Shown: positions 52,241 through 59,919 of the stretch, piece after piece | Layout of the letters: each line of letters opens with the position of its first letter | Numbering within the stretch: the stretch's first letter is position 1 | Source of the DNA: Brevibacterium sanguinis | Lineage (GTDB): Bacteria > Actinomycetota > Actinomycetes > Actinomycetales > Brevibacteriaceae | NCBI RefSeq assembly: GCF_003315415.1 | Contig: NZ_QNSB01000016.1 | Span: 1-64,000 of the forward strand | Length of the DNA: 64,000 nt | Direction: 5' to 3' | The notes under the pieces: generated by a model | Databases searched by the model: none | What the model saw: the letters and a program-made list of their open reading frames with translations, nothing else | What the model was told of the DNA's origin: nothing | Made by a program: the position numbers and the translations under genes

Positions 52241-53082
52241 ACGTGTTCACGCCCGAATGCGTCGAGCTCGCGCAGTCCGGGTGTGGCCTCGATGACGCTC
52301 GTGAAGGACACCTTCTCGCTGAGCAGGGTGAGGGCGACGAGGACGGCGAGGATGGCGGCGCGGTGGCGGGGGCCGCTGCCGGCGGCGAGCATCGTGCCGA
52401 GTGCCGCGCCGAGCGCGTTGGCGCCCGTGTCACCGAGCATCGTCTCCCCCGCGAGGTCCTCGGTCCACGCTCCGGCCGAGGAGCCGGCGATGCCCGCCGC
52501 GGGCACCCAGCTGGTGCCGTGATCGTGCTCCATGAGCGCGAGGGTGAGGAAGCCGGCCTTGAGGGCGCGGCCCGGGCGCAGGTCGAGGAGGTTGAAGAGG
52601 TTCGCGGTCCCGGCGATGACTCCCCCGGCGACGACGGTGTCGACGGCGGCGGTGAGCGCGGGGAAGCGGGCGTCGCGGGGGTCCTGACCGGAGCCGAGGA
52701 TCGCCGCGGCCGCGACCGAGGCGACGGGGATGCCGATGACCTTGAGCGCTCCCGTCGTGATCTCCCCCCGGGCCAGGGCGCCGAGGTGACCGCGCAGTCC
52801 CTTCGAGCTGCCGGACTCGAGGAAGTCGTCGACTCCCCCGAGGCCGCCGGCCACGGCGGTGGCGAGCAGGGTCGCCCCGCGCTGCCGGGGGTCCTCGATG
52901 AGGACGCTGCCGGCGAGCAGTCCGGCGGCGAGCGCCGGTCCTTCGACGAGGGAGACCTCCCGGCCGGAGTGGTTGGTCCTCAGCACCTTCTCCTGGCGGC
53001 GCAGGCGCGAGGACATCACGGCCCTGGTCGCCGCATAGGACGCGAGTCCGGCGACTCCTGCGCTGACGAGCGATCGGATCAT
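52237..53082 (-). CDS. MraY/WecA-like polyprenyl-phosphate sugar-phosphate transferase
   Basis: A 281-residue membrane protein that I assign to the PNPT family from three motifs: GLGGVDDF (paired Asp), GTANLFNLLDLRPGRALK (Asn/Asp pattern of NxxNLxDG) and MLGDTGANALG (the MGDTGS motif). The family loads UDP-sugar phosphates on undecaprenyl phosphate. It is shorter than MraY (about 320-360) and its motifs are divergent, so the substrate and even activity are uncertain. It follows steB by one base and overlaps murJ, suggesting a link between a lipid carrier glycan and the SteAB division proteins. Confidence 0.75.
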   Translation of the reverse strand: MIRSLVSAGVAGLASYAATRAVMSSRLRRQEKVLRTNHSGREVSLVEGPALAAGLLAGSVLIEDPRQRGATLLATAVAGGLGGVDDFLESGSSKGLRGHLGALARGEITTGALKVIGIPVASVAAAAILGSGQDPRDARFPALTAAVDTVVAGGVIAGTANLFNLLDLRPGRALKAGFLTLALMEHDHGTSWVPAAGIAGSSAGAWTEDLAGETMLGDTGANALGAALGTMLAAGSGPRHRAAILAVLVALTLLSEKVSFTSVIEATPGLRELDAFGREHV

Positions 53083-53083
53083 C

Positions 53084-54034
53084 TCATTCCTTCCCTGGCA
53101 GGATCTCTTCGGCGTCGGAGGCGAAGCCGTAGTGGCCGTGGGTGCCGCTGTTGCCGGCGGCCAGCGCGCGGACGGCGATGATCGGTCCGGCGCCGAGGGC
53201 GAGCCCGTCGACGGTGGTGGCCCGGGAGCGTTCGGTGCGCAGGACGGAGACGAGCCCGTTGGCCGCGGATCCGGCGTCGCCGGCGACGACGACGGACTTC
53301 GACTCCGCGGTCAGTGCGTTGACGAAGTCGGTGATGACGGTGCGCTTGGGTTCGCCCTCGCTGGCCGCGGCGGTCGGTTCGTCCTGCTCGGCGAGCTGGG
53401 AGTTCTCGTTGTCGACGACGAGGAACAGCTCGGTCGTCGCGTGGTCGGAGTCGGTGCGCAGCCGTCCGGCGTCGACGAACGCGTCGAAGAGGGCTCCGGC
53501 CTGCTTGGCGGCGTCGTCGCGCTCCTGTCCCTCGGGCAGGGTCGTGGCCTTGCCGGTCAGGGCGATGACGAGGGCGGTGCGGATCGCGGTGGCGTCGTCC
53601 TCGGGCAGTGACGGCACCAGGGTGCGCAGGGTCTTGAGGAACTCGGCGGAGTCCTCCAGGGTCAGCGTGTTGTCGACGAAGGAGACGTCGACGGAGACCT
53701 GTCCGCCGGACTCGGTGATGCGATCGACCACCGCCTCGACCTGCTGCGGGTCGGCCTGCGGTCCGGCGACAACGCTGATCGTCGTGTCGTCGAGGATCCC
53801 TCCGGTGAGCTCGGGGGCCGCGGCGGTGATGAACTCGTTCTGCTTCTCGATGTTGCCGGCCGCCGCGTCGAGCTGGGTGCGCAGATCGTCGCGATCGGTG
53901 CGCAGGGCGTCGACCTGGCTCTGCAGGGACGCCCCGATCGGCTCCTTGAGCGGTCCGGCGCCGAGGACGATTCCCACCGCCAGCGCCAGGAACACCGAGA
54001 CGAGGGAGACGAGGTGGTAGCGGAAGTCAATCAC
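53084..54034 (-). CDS. steB: SteB / MctB-like protein
   Basis: A 316-residue protein with the family hallmark IDFRYHLVSLVSVFLALAVGIVLG, one N-terminal membrane helix, a coiled coil (about 35-70) and an extracytoplasmic domain. M. tuberculosis Rv1698 (MctB) was described as a copper-related outer-membrane protein, while corynebacterial SteB binds SteA and drives septal cell separation through RipA. The second role fits the steA neighbour better. The GTG at 54034 overlaps steA by 8 bases. Confidence 0.92.
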   Translation of the reverse strand: MIDFRYHLVSLVSVFLALAVGIVLGAGPLKEPIGASLQSQVDALRTDRDDLRTQLDAAAGNIEKQNEFITAAAPELTGGILDDTTISVVAGPQADPQQVEAVVDRITESGGQVSVDVSFVDNTLTLEDSAEFLKTLRTLVPSLPEDDATAIRTALVIALTGKATTLPEGQERDDAAKQAGALFDAFVDAGRLRTDSDHATTELFLVVDNENSQLAEQDEPTAAASEGEPKRTVITDFVNALTAESKSVVVAGDAGSAANGLVSVLRTERSRATTVDGLALGAGPIIAVRALAAGNSGTHGHYGFASDAEEILPGKE

Positions 54035-55265
54035 TGATCAATCCTTGGCTTGCGGCTGCTGATTCTGAGCTGATGGCGGGGTCGGCGCCGAAGAGCGAGC
54101 CGATCCACCCGAACACCCCGTCGAGCTGGGCGCCGATGAGGCCGAGGAACGTCTGCCCGGCCGCGGTCGCGAACAGCGCGACGCCGAGGGCGACGAGGCC
54201 GGCGAGGATGAGCACGGACAGCTGGAGGCTGGAGATCCGCTGCCGGTAGAGCAGGGAGACGCCCTTGGCGTCGATGAGCTTCGAGCCGACGCGCAGCCGG
54301 GTGAGGAAGGTCGACGCCATTCCCTTCCGGCCCTTGTCGAGGAACTCGATGAGCGTGTCGTGGGTGCCGACGGCGACGATGAGGCTGGCCCCCTTGTCGT
54401 TGGCGAGCAGCATCGCGATGTCCTCGCTCGTGCCCGAGGCGGGGAACGCCACGCAGTCGACGCCGAGGGAGTGGACGCGTTCGGTGCCCGGGGCGTGGCC
54501 GTCGCGGTAGGCGTGGACGACGATCTCAGCCCCCGAGGTCAGCGCCGAGTCGGAGACCGAGTCCATGTCGCCGACGATCATGTCCGGTCGGTGCCCGGCC
54601 TCGAGGATCGCATCTGCACCGCCGTCGACGCCGATGAGGATCGGCCGGTACTCGCGGATGTAGGAGGCCAGCATCGCCAGGTCCTCCTTGTAGTGGTAGC
54701 CGCGGACGACGATGAGGGCGTGGCGGTCCTTGAAGTTCGTCCTCACCTCGGGCACGACGAGTTCGGCCGAGAGCAGGTCGGAGTCCTTGCGGATGTACTC
54801 GATCGTGTTGTCGACGAAGTCGACGAGCACGGAGTTCATCCCGGCCTCGGCCTCGTGCATGTCCCGGGCGATCGATTCGGCGGTCTGGAGGAGCCCGGTC
54901 GCGACCTCGGCGTCGTCCTTGAGGACGGTATCGCCCTCGACGACGATCTCGTCCTCTTCGCTCAGCGTCTCGAAGATCTCCGCGCCGACGTCGTCGATGA
55001 GCGGGATGCCGGCGTCGACGATGATCCCGGGGCCGAGGTTGGGGTAGCGGCCGGAGATCGACTTGTCCGCGTTGACGACGGCGGCGGGCCGGCAGGCCAC
55101 GAGCGCCTCGGCGGAGACCCGGTCGATGTCGGCGTGCTTGATGACGGCGATGTCCCCGGCGCCCAGCCGTTTCGTCAGGTCCTTCGTCCGCCGATCGAGC
55201 CGGACGGGGGCCGGTCCGACCCGCGGCACGACCGTGGGTGTCTCCCGAGTTCTACGCGATTTCAT
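54027..55265 (-). CDS. steA: Cytokinetic-ring protein SteA
   Basis: A 412-residue protein resembling thiamine pyrophosphokinase in its middle (IREYRPILIGVDGGADAILEAGHRPDMIVGDMDS) with a C-terminal membrane helix (about 360-382). SteA in corynebacteria localises to the division ring and pairs with SteB for daughter cell separation. Catalysis is not expected from the degenerate kinase fold. It lies 15 bases after recN, and the order recN-steA-steB is as in M. tuberculosis. Confidence 0.93.
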   Translation of the reverse strand: MKSRRTRETPTVVPRVGPAPVRLDRRTKDLTKRLGAGDIAVIKHADIDRVSAEALVACRPAAVVNADKSISGRYPNLGPGIIVDAGIPLIDDVGAEIFETLSEEDEIVVEGDTVLKDDAEVATGLLQTAESIARDMHEAEAGMNSVLVDFVDNTIEYIRKDSDLLSAELVVPEVRTNFKDRHALIVVRGYHYKEDLAMLASYIREYRPILIGVDGGADAILEAGHRPDMIVGDMDSVSDSALTSGAEIVVHAYRDGHAPGTERVHSLGVDCVAFPASGTSEDIAMLLANDKGASLIVAVGTHDTLIEFLDKGRKGMASTFLTRLRVGSKLIDAKGVSLLYRQRISSLQLSVLILAGLVALGVALFATAAGQTFLGLIGAQLDGVFGWIGSLFGADPAISSESAAASQGLISD

Positions 55266-55280
55266 GGTGCGGCCATTCTC

Positions 55281-56984
55281 TCATGCACCGGTGGCCGCCC
55301 CCGTCTTGACCTGCCGGGCCGAGTCGAGGAGTTCCGCGGCATGGGCCTTCGCCGAGGCGGATTCCTCCATGCCGGCGAGCATGCGGGAGAGCTCGACGAC
55401 CCGCTCGTCCTCGCTCAGCTCGCGCACGCCCGAGCTGACGGTCTCGGCGTCGTCGTCCTTGACGATCGTCACGTGCGTGTCGGCCCATGCCGCGACCTGC
55501 GGCAGGTGGGTGACGACGATGACCTGCGCGTGCTCGGCGAGCTTCGCGAGGCGGCGTCCGATCTCGACGGCCGCCTTGCCGCCGACCCCGGAGTCGACCT
55601 CGTCGAAGACGTAGGTGGGGATCCGGTCGCCGGCGGCGCGGACGACCTCGATCGCGAGCATGACGCGGGAGAGCTCGCCACCGCTGGCGACCTTGCCGAT
55701 GTCGTCACCGGTCGAGGAGTCGTGGGGGGCGAAGAGCAGACGCACGTCGTCGCAGCCGTGCGGGGCGGGCTCACGGTCGGTCAGTTCGAAGCGCACCTCG
55801 GCCTTGGGCATCGACAGGGCCGCGAGCTCGGCGCTGACGGCGGCCGAGAACTTCTCGGCGGTGCGCAGCCGCACCTCGGTGAGCGCGCCCGCCGCCGTTC
55901 GCATCGCCTCCTCGGCGGCCGAGAGCTCGGCGTCGAGCTGGTCGAGGTCACGGTCCTCGGCCTCGAGTTCGGCGAGTTCGTGGGCCGCGCGGGTCTCGAA
56001 GTCGAGGACCTCGGCGACGTTCTGCCCGTAGGAGGCCAGCGACCCGAGTTCGGCGCGCCTCGCCTCCGTCTCCTCGAGTGAGGTCTCCCCGAGCTCGTCG
56101 AAGCCGGAGAGGTAGGAGCTGAGCTCGGCCGCGGAGTCGCTGAGCCGCAGCACCGCATCCCCCAGCGCCTCCCGAATCCGGGTCAGCTCGGCATCCGAGG
56201 ACTCGACGTCGGAGAGCATGCTGATGGCCTGGTGGACGCCGTCGACCGCGGCGGGCGTGTCGTCGAGGTCGGTGCCGACGAGGAGGTCGTGGGCGAGCCC
56301 GACCGCGCGGGTGATCTCGGCGGCGGCGCCGAGCTTCGCCGCCAGCGCCTGCAGAGCCTCGTCCTCACCGGGGACGGGGCGGACCTCGTCGATGGCCTCG
56401 AGGCAGCCGCGCAGCCACAGGATCCGCTCGCGCCGGGCGGCGGTCGAGTCCTTGATCCGCGTCACCCGCTCGACCGTCTCCCGCCAGCGGTCGAACGCGG
56501 CGCGGTAGTCCTCGGCCGCCTCGGCGAGCTCCGCTCCTCCGGCGGAGTCGAGGAGCTGACGCTGCTGGGCGGGGCTCTTGAGTCCGAGCTGCTCGGACTG
56601 GCCGTGGAGGGTGATGAGGTCGTCGGAGATCTCGGAGAGGACGGAGATCGGGACGGTGCGTCCGCCGGCCGTCGCCCGGGCGCGGCCCTTGACGGCGACG
56701 GTGCGGGTGATGATCGCCTCGTCGTCGGCGCTGCCGCCCGCCTCCTCGATGCGGGTGCGCACGCTCTCGGAGATCTCGGAGAAGATGCCCTCGACCTCAG
56801 CCTTCTCCGCGCCGCGGCGGACGACCCCGGAGCCGACCTTGCGGCCCATGAGCAGGGTCAGGGCGGAGACGAACATCGTCTTCCCGGCGCCGGTCTCACC
56901 GGTGACGACGGTGAGGCCCGGGGAGAGTTCGACCTCGGCCTCGGCGATGACGCCGAGGTGGGAGATCCGCAGCTCGGAGATCAC
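55281..56984 (-). CDS. recN: DNA repair protein RecN
   Basis: A 567-residue SMC-like ATPase in double-strand break repair. The N-terminal head has GETGAGKT (about 29-36), the middle is coiled coil (about 150-370), and the C-terminal head has SGGELSRVMLAIEVV (signature) and FDEVDSGVGGKAA (Walker B). The GTG start overlaps the NAD kinase stop (GTGA at 56981), which fixes the beginning (ISELRISHLGVI). No SOS box was seen. Confidence 0.95.
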   Translation of the reverse strand: MISELRISHLGVIAEAEVELSPGLTVVTGETGAGKTMFVSALTLLMGRKVGSGVVRRGAEKAEVEGIFSEISESVRTRIEEAGGSADDEAIITRTVAVKGRARATAGGRTVPISVLSEISDDLITLHGQSEQLGLKSPAQQRQLLDSAGGAELAEAAEDYRAAFDRWRETVERVTRIKDSTAARRERILWLRGCLEAIDEVRPVPGEDEALQALAAKLGAAAEITRAVGLAHDLLVGTDLDDTPAAVDGVHQAISMLSDVESSDAELTRIREALGDAVLRLSDSAAELSSYLSGFDELGETSLEETEARRAELGSLASYGQNVAEVLDFETRAAHELAELEAEDRDLDQLDAELSAAEEAMRTAAGALTEVRLRTAEKFSAAVSAELAALSMPKAEVRFELTDREPAPHGCDDVRLLFAPHDSSTGDDIGKVASGGELSRVMLAIEVVRAAGDRIPTYVFDEVDSGVGGKAAVEIGRRLAKLAEHAQVIVVTHLPQVAAWADTHVTIVKDDDAETVSSGVRELSEDERVVELSRMLAGMEESASAKAHAAELLDSARQVKTGAATGA

Positions 56985-57946
56985 GTCGTCCTCCTCGGGG
57001 TCGTCCGGGAATCGTCGACGGGTCCGCGCCACCCGGAGACGGGCAGCCGGAACTTGGCGACGAGACGGTCGGTGAAGGGCCCGGAGTGGAGCCGGGCGAA
57101 GGTGATGGGCGATTCGGAGCGCTTCGCCTCGATGCGCGCCCCGGCCGGGAGCTCGATCGCGCGCCGGCCGTCGCACCACATGACCGCGGAGAAGTCCGGG
57201 TTCGTGGTGCTGATCTCGACGCCGAGGCGGGAGCTGGGGTTGACGACGAGGGGCTCGGTGAACAGCGCGTGGGCGGAGATCGGGACGAGGAGGAGGGCCT
57301 CGACCTCGGGCCAGACGATCGGCCCGCCGGCGGAGAACGAGTACGCGGTCGAGCCGGTCGGGGTGGCGAGGATGACCCCGTCGCAGCCGAACGCGGACAC
57401 CGGCCGGGAGTCGACGCCCAGGACGACGTCGATCATCCGCGACTTCGAGGTCTTCTCGACGGTCGCCTCGTTGAGCGCCCAGGCGTGGTAGATGGCCTCG
57501 CCCTCGTGCCACACGGTGACATCGAGCGCGAGGCGCTCCTCGACGACGTAGTCGCGCTTCGAGGCGCGGTGGACCGCCTCGGCGAGGTCCTCCCGCTCGC
57601 TCTCGGCGAGGAAGCCGACGTGGCCGAGGTTGACGCCCATGAGGGGCACCCCGGAGCCGTGGAAGCGTTCGGCGGCGCGCAGGATCGTGCCGTCGCCGCC
57701 GAGGACGATGACGAGCTCGCAGTCGGACTTCCAGTCCGAGAGCTCGTCGGGGCTGATGACCTCGCACCGGGCCAGGAGGTCCTGGTGGACGTCGGGGTAG
57801 GAGCTGCGGGCGGCGATGTCGACGATCTCCTCGTCGAGGACGACCGGGGTGATCCCGTCGTCGAGGAGCGCCTTCCAGACCCGCACCGCGGCCGCCGCCG
57901 AATCCTCGCGGTGGGGGTGCAGGAGCACCATGATGTTCCGCCTCAC
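56981..57946 (-). CDS. nadK: NAD kinase
   Basis: A 321-residue ATP/polyphosphate NAD kinase, the only route to NADP. The catalytic GGDGT is at about 83-87; NEATVEK and TPTGSTAYSFSAGGPI are the NAD-binding motifs, and DGRR the C-terminal one. It overlaps tlyA upstream (ATGA at 57943) and recN downstream. The last ~20 residues are basic and variable. Confidence 0.96.
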   Translation of the reverse strand: MRRNIMVLLHPHREDSAAAAVRVWKALLDDGITPVVLDEEIVDIAARSSYPDVHQDLLARCEVISPDELSDWKSDCELVIVLGGDGTILRAAERFHGSGVPLMGVNLGHVGFLAESEREDLAEAVHRASKRDYVVEERLALDVTVWHEGEAIYHAWALNEATVEKTSKSRMIDVVLGVDSRPVSAFGCDGVILATPTGSTAYSFSAGGPIVWPEVEALLLVPISAHALFTEPLVVNPSSRLGVEISTTNPDFSAVMWCDGRRAIELPAGARIEAKRSESPITFARLHSGPFTDRLVAKFRLPVSGWRGPVDDSRTTPRRTT

Positions 57947-58746
57947 GACTCTCCTCTCATGATCGCGTCCAGGTGACCGGGCACGTCCGCCTCATCGAGC
58001 CTATCGGACGCCTGTGGGGTCCTTCCTGGTCGAACACGCAGGAAGTACTCCCTGTTTCCGCTCGGCCCGGGCAGAGCGGAGGGGGCGATGTCGGTGACGC
58101 GGGCGTCGTGCTCGGCCACGGAGTCGACGACGGAGAGGACGGCGCGGCGCCGGTTGGCCGCTCTCGCGACGACGCCGTGCTTGTCGAGGGAGCTGCGGGC
58201 GAGTTCGAACTGGGGTTTGACCATGAGGAGCAGCCCCCCTCCGGGCTTCGTGGCCGCGAGCAGCGGGTCGAGGAGCAGGCGCAGGGAGATGAAGGAGACG
58301 TCGGCGACGACGAGGTCGACGGTCGGGACGTCCGAGGAGGCGAGGTCGCGGAGGTTGAGCCCTTCGCGGACCCGGACCCGGGGATCGTCCCGCAGGGTCG
58401 CGTCGAGCTGGTCGTGGCCGACGTCGACGGCCCACACCTCGGTGGCCTCGCGGCTGAGCAGGACCTGGGTGAACCCGCCGGTGGAGGCGCCGGCGTCGAG
58501 GGCGGTGCGTCCGGTCAGCGTCCCGATCCCGAAGGAGTCGAGGGCGCCGAGGAGCTTGTGGGCGCTGCGGGCGACCCAGGGGTCGGGGTCGGCGACGGTG
58601 ATCTCATCGGTCTCCCCCACCTCGGCGGAGGCCTTGGAGACGGTGGCGGCGTTGACGCTCACGCGACCGGCCGCGATCTCCCGGGCGGCGCGCGATCGGG
58701 AGCGGATGAGCCCGCGGTCGACCAGAGCCCGGTCGAGCCTCGTCAC
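57943..58746 (-). CDS. tlyA: TlyA-family rRNA 2'-O-methyltransferase
   Basis: A 267-residue methyltransferase. An S4 RNA-binding domain (about 1-60, RLDRALVDRGLIRSRSRA) precedes a SAM-binding fold with LDAGASTGGFTQVLL, VVADVSFISL and LMVKPQFE; a K-D-K-E tetrad can be traced through SAHKL, ADVS, MVKP and NREYF. Mycobacterial TlyA methylates 16S C1409 and 23S C1920, giving capreomycin susceptibility. The GTG at 58746 overlaps the stop of the tiny gene upstream (GTGA); the longer frame reads that gene out of frame. Confidence 0.94.
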   Translation of the reverse strand: MTRLDRALVDRGLIRSRSRAAREIAAGRVSVNAATVSKASAEVGETDEITVADPDPWVARSAHKLLGALDSFGIGTLTGRTALDAGASTGGFTQVLLSREATEVWAVDVGHDQLDATLRDDPRVRVREGLNLRDLASSDVPTVDLVVADVSFISLRLLLDPLLAATKPGGGLLLMVKPQFELARSSLDKHGVVARAANRRRAVLSVVDSVAEHDARVTDIAPSALPGPSGNREYFLRVRPGRTPQASDRLDEADVPGHLDAIMRGES

Positions 58747-58898
58747 AACGTCCCCACCTGCGCATCGAGGTCGTCGAGCAGGGTTCCGATGGCCTCGTGG
58801 CGCTGCCGGGCGGGGGCCGCGGCGAGGTCGTCGAGGTCGCTGCGCCACCTCTCGACGGGGACGTCGCCGCCGAGAGCGGCAGGGGTCATCTCAGTCAT
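58743..58898 (-). CDS. 51-residue conserved small protein (Rv1693 position)
   Basis: A short gene reading MTEMTPAALGGDVPVERW... to ...DDLDAQVGTL. It has GGAGG 4 bases before its ATG, overlaps the HAD gene end by 8 bases and the tlyA start by 4 (GTGA), and occupies the place of the small gene Rv1693 between Rv1692 and tlyA in M. tuberculosis. It looks alpha-helical, acidic and soluble, with no Cys or membrane segment. Function is unknown. Confidence 0.8.
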   Translation of the reverse strand: MTEMTPAALGGDVPVERWRSDLDDLAAAPARQRHEAIGTLLDDLDAQVGTL

Positions 58899-59919
58899 GG
58901 ATCCTCCGAGGCAGGTTCCCGGGACGCACTGGCCGTCCCCGGTCGAGTGCCTCCCATGCTAACCGCAGTGCGGCGCCGATGCCGTGAGCCGAGGAGCGGG
59001 CGTGATCGTCGAGGACGAGTTCGCCGTCGACGAGGCGGACGCCGGGGTCCGGGTCTGGGTGGGTCGTCGCCGGTGTCGGGTAAATCGTCGCCGAGGCGGT
59101 GATGAGTCCCGCGAGTCCGCGGAGGCTCGGGAGGATGTGGGTCGGCCTGCGGTGCGCGGGCGCGACGAGGGCGTCGTGGATGTCGTGGACGCCGGTGAGG
59201 ACGAGCGCCGTCTCGAACCCGGCGGCGCTGCCGCCCTCGATGTCGGTGTCGAGCCGGTCGCCGATCATGAGCGGGCGCCTCGCGCCGAGGCGGCGTGCGG
59301 CGTGGTCGAGCATGTGCGGGGAGGGTTTGCCGACGATCGTCGGCCGGGCGCCGGTGAGCCGGGCGACCATCTCGACGAAGGCGCCGTTGCCGGGGACCTC
59401 GCCGCTCGGCGAGGGCATCGAGTAGTCGGGGTTGCTCGCCCACCAGTCGAGGCCCGACCGCACGGCGTCGCCGGCGGCGACGATCGTGGAGTAGTCGATC
59501 TGCGGGTCGAGACCCTGGGCGAGGGCGACGGGACCGTCGTCGAGCGACCGGGTAATCCGCAGGCCATGGGATTCGAGCGCGACCTCGAGACCCGTGGTGC
59601 CGACGACGAAGATAAGCGCGCCGGCACCGTACTTCTCGGCCAATCGCGCCGCGAGAACCTGCGCCGAGGTGGTCACCTCGGCGGCGGTCGTGTCGATGCC
59701 GAGGTCCGTGATGCGTGCGGCCACGGCCTCGGGAGTGCGCGTGGCGTTGTTCGTCACGAAGCTCAGCGGGATGGCGGCGTCACGGAGGAACGCGATTCCC
59801 TCCGCCGCTCCCGGCACCGGTTCGGGGCCGCGGTAGACGACCCCGTCGAGGTCGAAGAGCACACAGTCGATCGGTGCTCCCGGCTGCCCGGGAGCACCAT
59901 GATCAGCACCGAGACTCAC
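58891..59919 (-). CDS. HAD-superfamily phosphatase, NagD-like
   Basis: A 342-residue class IIA HAD hydrolase. The nucleophile motif is FDLDGVVYRG (Asp23, Asp25), motif II is FVTNNATRTPE, motif III Lys is in VGKPSPHM and motif IV is MIGDRLDTDIEGG. M. tuberculosis Rv1692, in the same place, is reported to be a glycerol-3-phosphate phosphatase, so phospholipid glycerol recycling is a reasonable guess. The C-terminal ~80 residues form a further domain absent from E. coli NagD. GTG start overlaps the TPR gene stop (GTGA). Confidence 0.92.
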   Translation of the reverse strand: MSLGADHGAPGQPGAPIDCVLFDLDGVVYRGPEPVPGAAEGIAFLRDAAIPLSFVTNNATRTPEAVAARITDLGIDTTAAEVTTSAQVLAARLAEKYGAGALIFVVGTTGLEVALESHGLRITRSLDDGPVALAQGLDPQIDYSTIVAAGDAVRSGLDWWASNPDYSMPSPSGEVPGNGAFVEMVARLTGARPTIVGKPSPHMLDHAARRLGARRPLMIGDRLDTDIEGGSAAGFETALVLTGVHDIHDALVAPAHRRPTHILPSLRGLAGLITASATIYPTPATTHPDPDPGVRLVDGELVLDDHARSSAHGIGAALRLAWEALDRGRPVRPGNLPRRIHD

